From: Russula earlei
Taxonomy: Eukaryota > Basidiomycota > Agaricomycetes > Russulales > Russulaceae
Direction of reading: 5' to 3'
DNA: 64,000 bases
Assembly: GCA_025769875.1 (NCBI GenBank)
Contig: JAGFNK010000193.1
Span: 26,243-90,242 of the forward strand
The stretch's first letter is position 1; each line of letters starts with the position of its first letter. The position numbers and the translations under genes are program-made. The notes under the pieces are model-generated. The model had not been told where the DNA came from, searched no databases, and worked only from the letters and a program-made list of their open reading frames with translations. Below are positions 30,641 to 42,080 of this stretch, piece after piece.

Positions 30641-32250
30641 AGGTGTAAGTGAATTATGTACATACTACTGAAGCATGTGTGACATGCGAGTAAGTGTGGC
30701 TGTTGGACCAGTAGGGAATGTTGACAGAGAACCAAGGTGAGAACAAGAACTGAAGTCCAGAACATGAGGTGTGACCATAGGGAACTTTGGGTCAGTTGTT
30801 TGAGGGAAGAGAGGGGGAGAGAGGACTAGGGAGTACATGCACACAGTCATTCAGATCCAGGCAGAGGTGGGCAGATGAGAGGGAAAAGAAATCTTATTCT
30901 GAACTAGACTCTTTTACTACAGAATAGCTAAGTGTTCTATATACAGGAAGGAAGAACAAGGTGATGAAAGGGAATTTGAGGTATTGAAAGGGAGTTCCTC
31001 CTTACACCTCCTGGGGGCTTGAATTTTGACTGTCCTTGGTCAAGTGTCCGAATGTGAGACTCTTTTGTGTCTAAGTTGTGGCGGTGGTCACAGCAGCGGC
31101 TGTGGAAGGTGCAAAGGTGGCAATTGGCAATGGTGATGATGGAAGAGGCAAGGGTGATGGGGAAGGCACAGCGGAAGAGGCAATGGGAAACAGAGGCAAT
31201 GGAGATAAGGGCGAGGGCAGTGATGAGATGATGGCTGCATAGCGGTGGTGTTGTCTTGCGGCAGTGAGGTCATCTCTGCTGCAGTTGGCAGTGGTGTGTG
31301 AGTGAACAGGGAGGCGATGTGTGAAGGGGTGTGAGGTGTGATGCTGGTGTCAGTGGCTCCTCCTGTGGCAGTGGTGTGGTGGTGGCTGCTTCTCCTTCTG
31401 TGGTGGTGTGTGGGTGAGCTTGGGTTCGGGTCCTTCTTGGTCTTCTGGGAGGGTGCTGGTGGCATGAGGTGATGACGGTGCTTGTTGCTGGTGTTGTGTG
31501 TGACTGAGACTGAGAATGAAACCAAGAGGGTGGTGGACTGAGCTGAGATGACAGTGGCAGATGGCACTAGAGCTGGGGTGGCAATGGGAGACATTGTGGC
31601 AGTGGGGGAGATGGCAGTGGGCAACAGCAGATGGTGGGGACAGAGTGGTGGGGGCTGACATGGCAGAGATGGAGATGACAGGGGAAGCAGAGTCTATGAG
31701 GTTGGCAGGATTCAAGACAAAGGCAACAGAGGGGGCTGAAACAATGGTGGATGAGGCAATGGACAAGGCTGAGGGCATGGTGGTGGTGGCTGACTGAGCT
31801 GGGCCTGAGGTGGCAGGCAGCACTAAGACATCAGTGGGTGAGGCTGAAGCTATGGGTGTGGCAGAGCACAAGATGAGAGCTGCAGGGGTGACAGAGGTGG
31901 TTGGCAATGCTGACTGAGGGCACAATGGTGGTGGCTGGTGAGGCTGTGACTGGAGCTGGCAGGGATGAGACAACCAAGGGGAAGGGAAGTGATGAAAGGT
32001 ATTTGAGGTATTGAAAGGGAGTTTGAGGCCAGCTGAGGTGGTGGCAAAGGACCTGCAATGCAATCACGTCAAGTGGGCTGTGGCATGCACATGGTCGGTG
32101 GCAAGGGCTTGATGTTGGGCACAAGGGAGGTGGCATGCATGTGTGGTTGATGGCAAGGGATGAAGGGAGCTGAGGCAAGGGAGAGTGGACATCATGTCAT
32201 GTCATGTAGTGTCACATCTCTGCACATGTGATACTCCCCTTGAGGGTACA
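30641..32250. repeat. Low-complexity, GT/GGA-rich region with degenerate tandem repeats
   Basis: Strong strand asymmetry: the plus strand is G-rich with recurring GGTGGCAGTGG, GGCAATGG and GGGAGATGGCAG words. Phrases such as GATGAAAGG and TTGAGGTATTGAAAGGGAGTT recur near 30960 and 32000. Long frames on both strands (for example 31350-32063 minus) reflect the base bias. They read as Ser/Pro/His/Thr runs and are not called as genes. Confidence 0.6.
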
Positions 32251-32451
32251 GAGGTATAATCAGCCAGTTCTTGTTCTCATCAAGATATCTTTTCAAGAAT
32301 ACAAATAACACAACAGCTAACAATACCCACAATATTTGTACCAGCCATGACAGTCCAAGGGAGAGACAAGATAAAGTGTATCAGGTAGGGTTGTATATAT
32401 GTCTCTGTCAGATAATTCAGTCATTGACAAGTGGACCAAATCACCATTTCA

Positions 32452-33480
32452 TCAAATGTGATACTTCATTGCTGAAAATGCAAGCTCAATTGGGTTCAGA
32501 TCAGGTGAATATGGAGGCAGGAATTCACAATGCATTCCCCTGGTGGAAGTAGGTCACGTCAAATGCATTACTAGTATAGTATGTTATTGCAAACCTTGAC
32601 TCAATCATCTCAACAATATCCGCATGCTTGTGAATCTGACCATTGTCCATAACAATGATGGAGTTGGGGCCAGGGTATGGTTCCATAACCTTGAGAAGAC
32701 CACCAATAAATTGTTGAAAAGTCTCAGTGCAAAATGAGCCTTCAACAATCTTGCAGTGTAAAATTCCATCAGTGAATGAGATGGCAGGAAGCACAGAGAA
32801 ACCTATGAAATGGAGTCAAACAGGGAATTGGACTGAAATTGAGTGACTTACCATCTGCTGTGAACAAAGAAGGCTTTATGCTGTGCCTGTGTACCACGAA
32901 TAGACCAAGCCCCCCCCCAAAATGTTGTTCAACAATCTACGGAGCTCTCATCAATGAAAACAAGCTGATCAGCTGAGTACACACTGATTTGATTGAGGTA
33001 TGCAGGCCACTTTTCTTCTGAATGCTTGATTGCAGCACATGAAAGCTAAATCATGAAGTCAACATAGATGTATCAAGTCTCAGTGCCCATACCTTTTTCA
33101 TTGTGAATCCACCAGCTTGCAGTGTATGCCAGATCATTGACCTTGAGACACATAACCCAGAATTTGCTGCAAGCATATCCCACAGCTTGTCAAGGTACAG
33201 ATCAGGTGCATCGTGAATACTCCCAAACAGATACTGGGTTAGTTGTTAGGAATACCCCACAGTAGTGGTTTCACATATGCTTACCTCTACATCTGCTCCA
33301 TGTAGCACCCAATCAGACCTATGATGCCACTCCACTGCTACATCTGAGATGGCATTGTGCTCCTGGAAGTGTCATAGAATACTTTCAACCAAACTAATTG
33401 ATACACCCATGTGATTTGCAACATCTTGCTTTGAGAGCACAGCTGACATTTGAACCACAATTTGCTGCACATTGAGGGAG
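32452..33480 (-). pseudogene. Tc1/mariner-like DDE transposase remnant
   Basis: The minus strand has a helix-turn-helix piece (VQQIVVQMSAVLSKQDVANHMGV) at about 33370-33480. The catalytic Asp motif IIVMDNGQIHKH is at about 32635-32665, and after a frameshift FLPPYSPDLNPIE with the final catalytic Glu is at about 32490-32530. The order and spacing fit a DD(x)E transposase of the Tc1/mariner superfamily. Frameshifts and stops between 32794 and 33372 inactivate it. Its 5' end touches a MITE at 33489. Confidence 0.75.
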
Positions 33481-33488
33481 ACCTTTTG

Positions 33489-34638
33489 GGCCCCTTTTAC
33501 CAACCCAGAATTCTTGAATCTTGAACTTGAACTTGGATTTTGGGATTTTCCAGGAGTGACAGGAGTGACAGGAGTGATGTAAGTGATATGATGTATATAA
33601 TAGATTAATATGCATTTTTTTTCCATTGTCATTTGCATATTTGCATATATGGGGTTACACATGATGTGTCAGTGTCAAACTCAGAGTCGAGCAGCCCAAC
33701 TGTTACGGCATCGCAGCTATTGGAGTGTTAGCTCAAGGTTCAGTGGGGGCCAAGTCCCTGTGACTTGGTTCAAGGGTTCAATGGGGCTGGCTCAAAGAGA
33801 CCAGATCAAAGGTTTAGCATCTCAAGGCTTAGTCAGACCATGACTCAGCCTGCAGACAGAGTTGATCTTCTGGTTTCACAGAAGAGGAGGGCGATGAGAG
33901 AGAAGCAGAGGAGGAAGAGGAACACAAGGGTTCCTTGAGGTGTGTTCAGGTCAAACAGAGTGTAGGCCAGCACAAGCAAGTTGTGATTGAGAGAGGGTAC
34001 AGGGCAAGGGATGCGACAGGAAATGGGACAAAGCTAAGCTTGGGGCATTCCCCAGCTTTTACAGGTGCTTAAATACTGTATGTAGTGAGGCTGTACAGTA
34101 CTATATGTGGAACAATAGATAGAACTGAGCCAATAGCAAAAAGGAGCAAACAATAGATGAAACACAAAGGTAAAGTGATTGAGGGACCATCAGCATCAAG
34201 GGATGAAACAGTAACCAAGGAGACAGGGGTGAGAAAAGAAGGTGGTAGCAAAAACAGGAACAAGGTGGGAAATCAGAACACCAACTTGAGCTCAACATCT
34301 GGGTGCTTGCAGCCCCATTTCACCAGAGCTGCACACTGTACAAAATTTGCACAAAGATGTGCACCCACACATTGGTGACACATATGCTGCCTTAATGACA
34401 TGCTTGCAATACCCCACTTGGAAGGAGTGGAAGGAAGGGTTAGAAAAATATTTTACATATCACATGTAAACCCAACACATGAATGCAAATCACACCAAAA
34501 ATAACTCATATTTGAAATAGACTCATATTAGTTTATTATGTCACTTACATCACACCTGTCATTCCCATCACTCCTGGATAATCCTGAAATCCAAGTTCAA
34601 GTTCAAGATTCAAGAATTCTCAGTTGGTAAAAGGGGCC
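33489..34638 (-). mobile_element. MITE with GGCCCCTTTTACCAAC inverted ends, split by solo LTR Y
   Basis: The ends 33489 (GGCCCCTTTTACC) and 34638 (GGTAAAAGGGGCC) are inverted repeats extending about 50 bases. After removal of the LTR at 33701-34280 the body is about 565 bases and matches the reverse complement of the intact copy at 50511-51065. The flanking triplets are TTG and TTA, which fit a decayed 3-base duplication. There is no coding capacity. Confidence 0.85.
33701..34280 (-). mobile_element. Solo LTR, family Y (580 bp, TSD CCAAC)
   Basis: It starts TGTTACGGCATCGCAGC and ends GGGAAATCAGAACA on the plus strand. CCAAC is on both sides (33696-33700 and 34281-34285). It is the same family as the Gypsy-C LTRs. 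Confidence 0.93.
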
Positions 34639-34759
34639 TTAGAAAGTACATTTCATTCTGGTTCAAATGGGCTATTTTTTATGATTTTTGGCTTAGAATT
34701 TGCAAGATACATCAAATTCTTTCTACCAACCCTTTTCTTTTCGGAATTTTCCGGTGCGT

Positions 34760-35200
34760 CACGTTATCTGAAAACGACAATAATATACTTTGCAAGTCGG
34801 GAAAGGGAAAAGTGATGGGAACGTTCTAGTAAATATCCAAGTTGGCGTCGGCCATGGTCCGTCGGAGAGCGCGCGCGCCGAGTCGGGGTCTGCTAAACGC
34901 GGTCGGACGAGATCGGACGTTTGATTTGCACGCATAGCGCGCACACGAAGTCGGGTGTTCCGTCCAGTTTCAAACGCAGCGCCGAGATTCCCCTTACGCC
35001 ACCAGCCGGGGGGTCGAAATAATGACCGTCCTCGGTCAAACACTCAAAAGCGAAAGCTTCAGCCTGAAGCTTTCGCTTTTGGGTGTCGTAGGTGGAGGCC
35101 GTTGGCACGAAGTGGTAGAAGCGGACAGTTTGAGCGTGGGCGCGGATTTGGAGGGTAGCGACTGTAGCACCGTTGAACCAGGCGTGCCCGCGTAACCTGG
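34760..35200 (-). pseudogene. Unidentified gene fragment, copy 2 (open frame on minus strand)
   Basis: The minus-strand frame of 35246-34893 is open for 117 residues and contains the segment shared with copy 1: HAWFNGATVATL, RFYHFVPTASTYD, AEAFAFECLTEDGHYF, LRLKLDGTPDFVC, QIKRPISSD. Similarity to copy 1 continues past the stop to about 34790, so the repeated unit is longer than this frame. A 47-base near-palindrome (35040-35086) is inside. I know no family for it. The surrounding DNA is GC-rich with many CpG, unlike the transposon regions, so this may be closer to the original gene. Confidence 0.45.
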
Positions 35201-36340
35201 ACGGCATGGGGCATGATGTGAGCAACACTGCTGGGGACTGCGGCATCTGAGGAGTGCGGACGGTCGCCGCTGCTGCTGGGGCGGCGTCGGTGTTTGCCGC
35301 TTCGTTGTGCTGCTGACCTGTGTGGGCTTGGAGGGAGGCGTCAAGGCGCCATGTTCGCGCGTCAGTGTATTGCGATAGTGCGGGAGCATACTGCAGTCGA
35401 GGCGGTCACTGCCGCTGTTGCTGCTGTTGCCATTGTGTGCGGGCGCGGTGTCCGTAATAATGACCTTGGTTGAGGGCGTCGGTGGCGGTGTGACTGACTT
35501 TGGGAAGCCGTTCTGTGCTCGAGACAGCTGCTCAGAGCCGTGTGGCAAGTTGGTGAGGCGTGCATGGTTGCATCGTAGAGGGCTGCGGTGGCCAGGATGC
35601 AGGTACCGGTGGCGGGGGATGCCGACGCAGTGCATTTCACTCCTACTCCTAGTGCGCTTGATGTAGATCAACTGCTGTTGCGCCGGTTGCTTGGTCTCCG
35701 AGATTGTCCGGCTGGCTGGCGTGAGGAGGTGAATGTCGGCGTGGGGCTGCGAGCGAAGGCGCCGCCATGTGCAATGCTGGCGTCTGGACAGTCGGTTCAG
35801 CGCTGGCGCGTACGGCCTGACCGCATCGGCTTCTGGAGACGACGGGTTCGTTCCCAACTCGAGGTGTCAGCGGGAGGCGAAGGCGCGCGAGGGTAACCGA
35901 GGTGTCACCTCTCATGCTGGCGTCTGTTCGGGTGCCGGCGGTGTCCTTTCGGAACTTTGAGACGTTCTCGTGCGATGCAGTCGGAGGGCGGGGCGTGACT
36001 CTGTGTGGATGGCGCGACAGCGGCGCGTTGGGAGGCAGAGCCGTCGGTACAAGCAGGGCGTCGTCGCGGGACGAGCCGGGGGAGGAGGCCCGAGGGGGAG
36101 GCAGTGGCAGTGGCAGTGGAGGCAAACGAAAGGGCGACTGGGGAAGTATGCGCAGGCAACACCGACGAGCAGGTGGGAGACAAGATCTAGATTAGCGAGT
36201 CGAGACGCAGCGGTATGATTGTGATTGTGAGACGCACGACTCGAACGGGTCACGTATCATATCAAGCCTCCGCGATCATCATGATGCAAACTATCATTCA
36301 ACTGATCCAAGATTGGAACCTATCGTTATCGGACAGAGGA
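35201..36340. other. GC-rich, CpG-rich host-like island without a defensible gene
   Basis: Open frames run in several phases on both strands (for example 35036-35857 minus, 35649-36125 minus, 35588-35896 plus) because the DNA is GC-rich. None shows a known domain or a consistent splice pattern. The stretch is not repeated elsewhere in the window. It could hold the upstream exons of the minus-strand gene at 34893-35246 or a promoter region. Confidence 0.4.
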
Positions 36341-36347
36341 GAGTTAG

Positions 36348-36357
36348 TATAAAAAAG
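36348..36357 (+). promoter_or_regulatory. Candidate TATA box for secreted protein gene 2
   Basis: TATAAAAAAG lies 135 bases upstream of ATG 36483, followed by a pyrimidine-rich leader (TTCCAATTCTCCTCAG...TCTTTCTACATTTTCC), a common layout for well-expressed basidiomycete genes. Confidence 0.45.
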
Positions 36358-36482
36358 CCCATGGCCGCAGGTTCCAATTCTCCTCAGTTGCACTCATACT
36401 CGTTAGTACTGGTTACCGACGATCTTTCTACATTTTCCACCCCACCGCGAGCTCTAAGTTCACGATCGCACACATAATACCA

Positions 36483-36984
36483 ATGCGCATATCCTTTGTC
36501 TTTGCCACATTCTGCCTCGCCATTGGCGTCACTCCGTCGTTCGCGCTTCCTTCCAGTTCCATTAGGTACGCCCACGAGCTCTGCTGTATCCCTCCGAGTC
36601 GGGTTGACTTTCAACTTTTACTGTGCAGAATCAATCCCCAACAGCGCTCTAGAAACGAATTGCCCCCGCTGCCGAGTGACCCGGGGAGGAGGAGATTTAG
36701 AACAAAATCGACACCGGAGGGTAAGGTGTATTCTGAAGAAGAATGGCCTGAGAACCCTCCGAGTCGGCCCGCCCAAAACATTCAGGAAGGGCAAACTTAA
36801 GACCAATGCGTCAGAGAAAAGGCAAACCCCAAAGGCGGAAGCGGAGCCATCATCCGGGCAGCGGCAGATGTCTTGGATGAAACATCATGATTGGAAAATG
36901 GGCCCGAACGGACCTGGACTGGCAAAAAAACTGAAAGAGGAGGGGCAACCTCAATCGAGCTCTGACACCTCTCCCCCACTATGA
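36483..36984 (+). CDS. Small secreted protein 2 (multi-exon, exact splicing uncertain)
   Basis: ATG 36483 opens MRISFVFATFCLAIGVTPSFA, a good signal peptide that aligns with that of gene 7459, as do about 20 bases of leader before the ATG. A phase-2 donor GTACGC at 36566 is placed as in gene 1. Possible acceptors are TGTGCAG (36628) or CAACAG (36644). The second would keep a frame open to the stop at 36984 with a basic, Cys-containing mature region (NCPRCRV, GKLKTNASEKRQ, SWMKHHDWKMG). The first gives a shorter protein ending at 36800. A further GTAAGG donor at 36721 allows a third exon. The mature parts of the two genes share little. The function is unknown. Confidence 0.55.
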
Positions 36985-37363
36985 CATTTCCATATATGGT
37001 AGCTTACAAAGATGTGGTCATGTGACAAATGTGGGCCGATAGTGAGGACCTATTCTTTTTTTTTGTTTTTGTTTTTTTTTGTTTTTTTTTAATCCAAATT
37101 TGTATTCCGCAATGCGTACAAACAGGTTACAGAGAGTTGACATCTTTTTGCAAAAAGTGTCATGCTCCAGAAAAGGCAAGTGCCCCAACAACTTGGCTCC
37201 TCAAGGCAATTCCCATCAACTCCACAATTGTTTTCAAACGCAGATGATAATTACACACAACTCTTAAGTTTCATAAATGGTGTATTCAAGAGTTAAATAC
37301 AACAAAATAAATAATATTTAAACTTAATCTATGGGCTCGACTTGATGCCAAGAAGGCTGGTGC
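36985..37363. other. 3' flank and AT-rich spacer with T-rich run
   Basis: A run of T broken by G at 37052-37091 and several AATAAA-like words (about 37303-37320) are present. No gene is seen. Confidence 0.35.
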
Positions 37364-38142
37364 TGTTAGGACCACGTGCAGGACTCAGAATGATAGAACT
37401 CAGGTTCTATTATTGTAGACTAGCCTACTTGAAGGTACATATTTATAGACCAAAGTTGAGTAGCTAATAGAAAAGGAAAGAAAAAAATAAAGAGAAAAGA
37501 AAGAAAAGAAAAGCCTAGAAGCATGACAAATCGAGTCAGAGGTGGGTGAGCATGCGCTGAAGTGTGTCCAGTGACATGTGAGTGAGAACATGGGACAGTC
37601 GAGACCAGAGGGAGAGGAATGTTGAAGAACAAGGGACCCTTCTGGTTCATGGATAAGACTCCTATTTGAGGAATGAGATCAGGGCCGACAAGGCGTCAAG
37701 ACGGAGCTGCAGAAGGTAGAAATCGGGAGGGAGAGAGAGACGGCGAAGGCAAGAAGTTGAGAAAGAGATGAAAGATAGAGAAGTCAAATGCAGTGGATTT
37801 GCTTTGAGAGTTGCGGTGGCACATGAAAGGGAGATTTCTGAAATCAAAGGGACTGTTATTCTGAGACATAACTAGTGTCTTTTTATACAAAGCGAGAACT
37901 TATGAGAGGGAGGGACATTCAGGGGAGTGGGAGTACAAGAGACGTGAACAGTGAGTAGAAGAAACAAGAATGAAAAACAAGGTCTGTGTGAGGAATCTGA
38001 AACACATATGGTAAACAAGATTGATCAGTAGCAAACAAGCCAAAGAGAACAAAGGGAGTCGGAGAATTCATAAGGAAACAGAGATGGAAAGGCAGCATAC
38101 AAGTTATCAACTGCAGTAGTCAAGTGTCATCAGGGCAGTGAG
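37364..38142 (-). repeat. Probable LTR fragment of another retrotransposon family
   Basis: It starts TGTTAGGACCACGTGC after GGTGC. Read on the minus strand it has TATAAATATG (near 37440) followed by the AATAGAACCTGAGTTCTAT...GTGGTCCTAACA ending typical of fungal LTR R/U5 regions. The other end is not identifiable because solo LTR Z lies at 38143 and a minisatellite follows. Confidence 0.45.
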
Positions 38143-38732
38143 TGTTACCGAGTGGTTTGGGGTCCAGAAGATGCTGGAACACCTGAACTATGGACTGCAC
38201 TGTTTGCATTATGCGTGTGTCAGATCTTGATCGTTTATGTTCGTTGATATCACATTCGGAGTGCGTTGATCGTATCTTTCAGAAGATGTACTGAAGAAGC
38301 AATGAGTAGCATTGCTTCTGTCCCAGATGTTCCTGTACTGCCACATACGTCGATTCCTTGATTGGGGAAGCACTTAATGCTTCCAGCACCGAGATCGTTT
38401 ACATAGAAGCAACCTCGCTTCTATGAGCCGCCTTTTGCTTCTATAGCACCAACCAGTACTACAGTAGCATGAACCTTATCCCTGTAGGGCTATATAAAGC
38501 CTCCAGTAGAAACAGTTGAGCCTTAAGCTCGACTTAGTTTGCCAATCCCAAACAGTTGACTCCTACCCCCATCTGCAGAGCCCCTCTCATCTTGTTGTCA
38601 TACTCTAGAAGGATCTAACACTCCTTCCCCTCCACGAGTATTGCTTGCTTGACTCAAGCATATCTGCAATTGGTAGGACGCATTTATAGACACGACCATT
38701 GATCTAATTTAAGGCACTTTGGAGCCTTAACA
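38143..38732 (+). mobile_element. Solo LTR, family Z (590 bp, TSD GTGAG)
   Basis: It starts TGTTACCGAGTGGTTTGG and ends GGAGCCTTAACA. GTGAG lies on both sides (38138-38142 and 38733-38737). TATATAAA is at about 38491. It lacks about 30 bases present in the 28501 copy. Confidence 0.93.
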
Positions 38733-38739
38733 GTGAGCC

Positions 38740-39360
38740 CTTGCATCCGACTGCGTTGACAGTGGTGAAAGGTTGGAGAACACGTCATACTGGTCGCAGC
38801 AGGTCAACACAATGAAAGGGGGTCAAGAGCTGGCCGATAGGTGTGGGTGCGATTGGTATGTGATGAAAGGGAGTCAAGGGTGGGCTGGGTGGCGGGGGTG
38901 GAATTGCTATGCAATGAAAGGGAATCGAGAGTGCGAGTGTGAGACGGTTGACAAGTTTGCAAGGCGGCAGACTGGGAAATGATGAAAGGACAAGGAAGGT
39001 GATGTGCTGGTTGTTGAGGGTGCAAGGCGGCAGAATTGAAAACGATGAAAGGACATTGAAGGTGATGACATGGTCGATGGAGATGCGAGGAAGTGGGCTG
39101 GAAGAACATGAAAGAGCTTTGGTGACATCGTTGACAATGGTGCGAGGAGGTAGGCTGGAAGAGCATGAAAGAGAGAGTGCTTTGGTGACATCCGTGCTTC
39201 AAGATTAGTTCAGAAAACTGGTGACATCTTTCTTGTGAGGCGTGAAGGAAGGTGGTGGTGGAAGGAATGAAATGGGAAAATGGAGATGAGGAGAAATTCA
39301 GGGGGAGAGACTTGATGGAGAGACATGTGAGGTGTAGGAGTTGGTTTTCACAGGGATCAT
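38740..39360. repeat. Degenerate minisatellite, ~60-75-bp units
   Basis: Units recur around the words GATGAAAGG, GGTGCGAGGAGGTAGGCTGGAAGAGCATGAAAGAG and TTTGGTGACATC. The minus-strand frame (39400-38804) stays open for 198 residues because the period is close to a multiple of three. It reads as repeated QPTSSHH / PFIVFNSAALH units. It could be a repeat-rich protein but has no start context or domain, so it is not called as a gene. Confidence 0.6.
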
Positions 39361-40380
39361 GTCGGCAATCAACCAATACCCCCAAATCACATGACTCCAC
39401 AGCCAGCAGGAATCTGCCTTACAGCACAAAGGCAATCGCAATCATGCGATGTGTATTGTGGGCAGGATAATGGCAGTGGGGTTGAGCACATGGTCAGTAT
39501 GCAGGCACTGGGGGAGCAGCTGCGGCATGCAGAGCATCATCTCTGCCATGCGTGCTGCGATGGTTCCGATTCTGAAGGTCCACCAGGGCAGTCCTGCATA
39601 CCCTAGACCAGAGGCAAGAACATGAAGAAAAGAAAGGCAAAATGAAAGAAAGCACCTGAAAGCCAGAACACCACTTGGTGACATCGAGGGTGGTGTTAGG
39701 CGGGACCATTCGGCCTTCATTTTGGGGTTCACCAGTTTGTCAGGAGAACGCACTTGCAAAAGCAATTGCAATTGCACAGCATGTGCTAGCGTGATAGAGG
39801 TGGTGAGGGAGTGGCATTGGGCAGGGCCATTTGGCCTTCGTGTGGTGTATCGATTTGTCAGGAGGGCGTGTGTACGACAGCACAGCACACATTGAAGGTG
39901 AGATGATGAAGGTGGGGGAGTGTTGGGTGGGACTGTTTGGCCCTCATGTGTGTCAGTTTGTCAGGAGAATGTGCACACAAAGGGGATCGCAGTCACATGG
40001 TGTGTGTTGGCAGGATGATGGAGGCAACAAGGGAGTGGCATTGGTGGGGCTGTTCAGCCTTCATGTGGCGCTGATTTGTTGGGAGGGCATCCCTGTCATG
40101 ATTGCAAGGGCATGATGTCTGTTGCTGGCAGGATGGTGGAGGTGCAAGGGAGCAGGATGTGGCTTGGGCATCATTGCGGTGGAAGAGCACAGTGTGACAT
40201 TGACCCTCTGTTATGCCACAATTTCCACCACAATTTCCATAAGTAATGTATTCTTATCATTTAATAATTATATTTATTTTCTGAATTGTAAAGATGTTCA
40301 AGCACTGCTCTGCTGACAAAGTCTGACAGTCCGGATTCAGGTGTCACATTTTTGCAAAATTCCAAAGACTGGTACAGAGG
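39361..40380 (+). repeat. Dispersed repeat with ~112-bp minisatellite units, copy 2
   Basis: About four to five units between 39690 and 40190 each contain GGCCTTCATGTG-like and TTTGTCAGGAGGGC-like words. They are followed by an AT-rich flank (40200-40370). The block matches the reverse complement of 8041-8640, flank included, so it is a genuine dispersed element and not two unrelated satellites. Confidence 0.75.
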
Positions 40381-41126
40381 CAGTCACAGGCATTGTGAGC
40401 TATGTAGTGTGATTAGGCAAGTGATTTAAGGGATATCCGCTTGAGCAGTATGACAGTGTTTGGGTGTAGTGTGTGGTGGTCAATGATGGTGGTTGGGGTG
40501 GTATAGTAGTCTACTGGGTCTCTCTCATCCTCCTGGGTCCTAGTTTTCACTCGGTTTGAGGCATGCCTTGGTTTCTCTAAGGAAACATAGCATGCTTTTT
40601 GCTCACTCCAGGTGGTTGAAGAGCTGGGATAGGTTTTGTAGTCGGCCTCTCACGGACAAATGTCTGCAGTGCATGTCATCGAAACGGGGGGCACAACAGG
40701 AGCACATGCATGCTCAACTGTTTGTATGGGTTTGCTGCATTGGCACGTGATTTGTTCGATTGTGTGTCTTGTATGGAATCTTTGTGTGTATTCCCTGGTG
40801 AATACATGTCCTGTTATGAAATGGTAGAAAGTGGAGGTGATGTATCTGGGAAACTTATCTTGTTGTTCAGTGCTGTCAGCTCTGTTGGGGTTGGTGGTGC
40901 AGTTATCTGGGTTGTTCTGCTTCAGTCTCTTTTGGGTGATTGCTGTGGGGTGAGGTTTTCCATCTGGCAGTCTGGTGAGTGCTGTGCGGTAGGTGAAGGA
41001 TGTGTGGGGTGCCTCATGCCAGCTCCTTTCCCAGTCTGCTATTGCATCTCTGACATGTTTGCTTTTTTGTTCATCTAGGGACAGGAGTTCTGTGATGTTT
41101 GTGGTGCTGGCAGTGCTGGTGGCTTC
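40381..41126. other. Unrecognised DNA, interrupted by solo LTR W
   Basis: One plus-strand frame (40710-41078) reads as a hydrophobic, Cys/Gly/Ser/Val-rich peptide with no domain I know. The sequence continues after the LTR at 42081. Confidence 0.3.
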
Positions 41127-42080
41127 TGTTGTGACTCACTGTTGAACAATCCAGTTCAAGAGCAAGGGAGAAGTTCAAAGATGAGTTGATAGACGTCCAA
41201 GACAGCGTGCGCAAGAAGTAGGGTCCAAAGCAGTACCAAGTACCAGAGAGGTACGGTAACTGGTAGTATCGAGAAGTTATGCAGGGAAGAGGCCAGAATG
41301 ATCACAAGGGGACGGTCCTTAAAGGAGTATCCCAGGGGTAGAGAGTGCCATAAACAAATGGACAGTCTGAAGACTGTCCGCTACTTTATTGAGCACTTAT
41401 ATACTACAAGAGAACTGCTAAATAGGGAACAAGTCATAACCTTGTTATCAAGCACAATTGATAGATGAGTAAGAAGTTGGAGTATGCTGACTGAGCATGC
41501 TCAGTCATGCTCAGTAAGCTGCTGAGTAAGGAGGCTCCTCTTGATGAGTAAGAGCCATTACTGTCCATGTGTTCACTGCTTTAGTACATGTGCAAAGCAC
41601 CTGATTCCTTTACTGTTAGGGCCGGTCATTTGAGGACTTGTAATTTGGTTCAGGGAATAGAGTTGCTTATAAGGCCCCTTATATAGTCCTATTAGGGTCA
41701 TTAGAGTCGACCCTAATACTTATATTAAGGTCCTTAGTATTGCTTATAGTTCATTCTATGGTTATTAGACTTAGTCTAATAACATGTTGTAGGGCTGTTT
41801 GTGTCTTGTTAGTGCCTCTTGTAGAGCACTTAGAGTCGTCATAAAGGGTCCTTAGAGAGCCTATAATACTGTCCTTTATTGCTAAAAGGGTTGCCACTAA
41901 GTGGGGCTTGCTGTATGTTGATTGTGCTGAGAATCGCTCATGCGACAATGCATGCACGATATTGTGGACACCTCTACTCACCCCTTTTGTCTGTGTGAAC
42001 AGGGTGACACCATAGAGGCTGGGTTTCCTCTAATAAGGAAGGGTCCTTCAAGGGCCCTCTCTGGGGAATGGTTCATGACA
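41127..42080 (-). mobile_element. Solo LTR, family W (954 bp, TSD GCTTC/CCTTC)
   Basis: The left end is TGTTGTGACTCACTG, with three changes from the family start. The right end is GGTTCATGACA. The flanks GCTTC and CCTTC match at four of five bases. A minus-strand TATATAAG is near 41395. Confidence 0.85.

Noticed and set aside
31088..32178. Three overlapping minus-strand frames of 115-237 aa
   Set aside because: Ser/Pro/His/Thr runs in several frames at once over biased low-complexity DNA. No domain, no splice sites, no homologue in the window.
35036..36253. 273-, 158- and 113-residue frames on the minus strand and 102- and 97-residue frames on the plus strand
   Set aside because: GC-rich DNA leaves several frames open together. 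Only the frame at 34893-35246 is supported by the second copy.
38804..39400. 198-residue repeat-containing frame as a possible surface protein
   Set aside because: No start context or signal peptide. Units vary in length and the frame follows the minisatellite. Kept only as a repeat.
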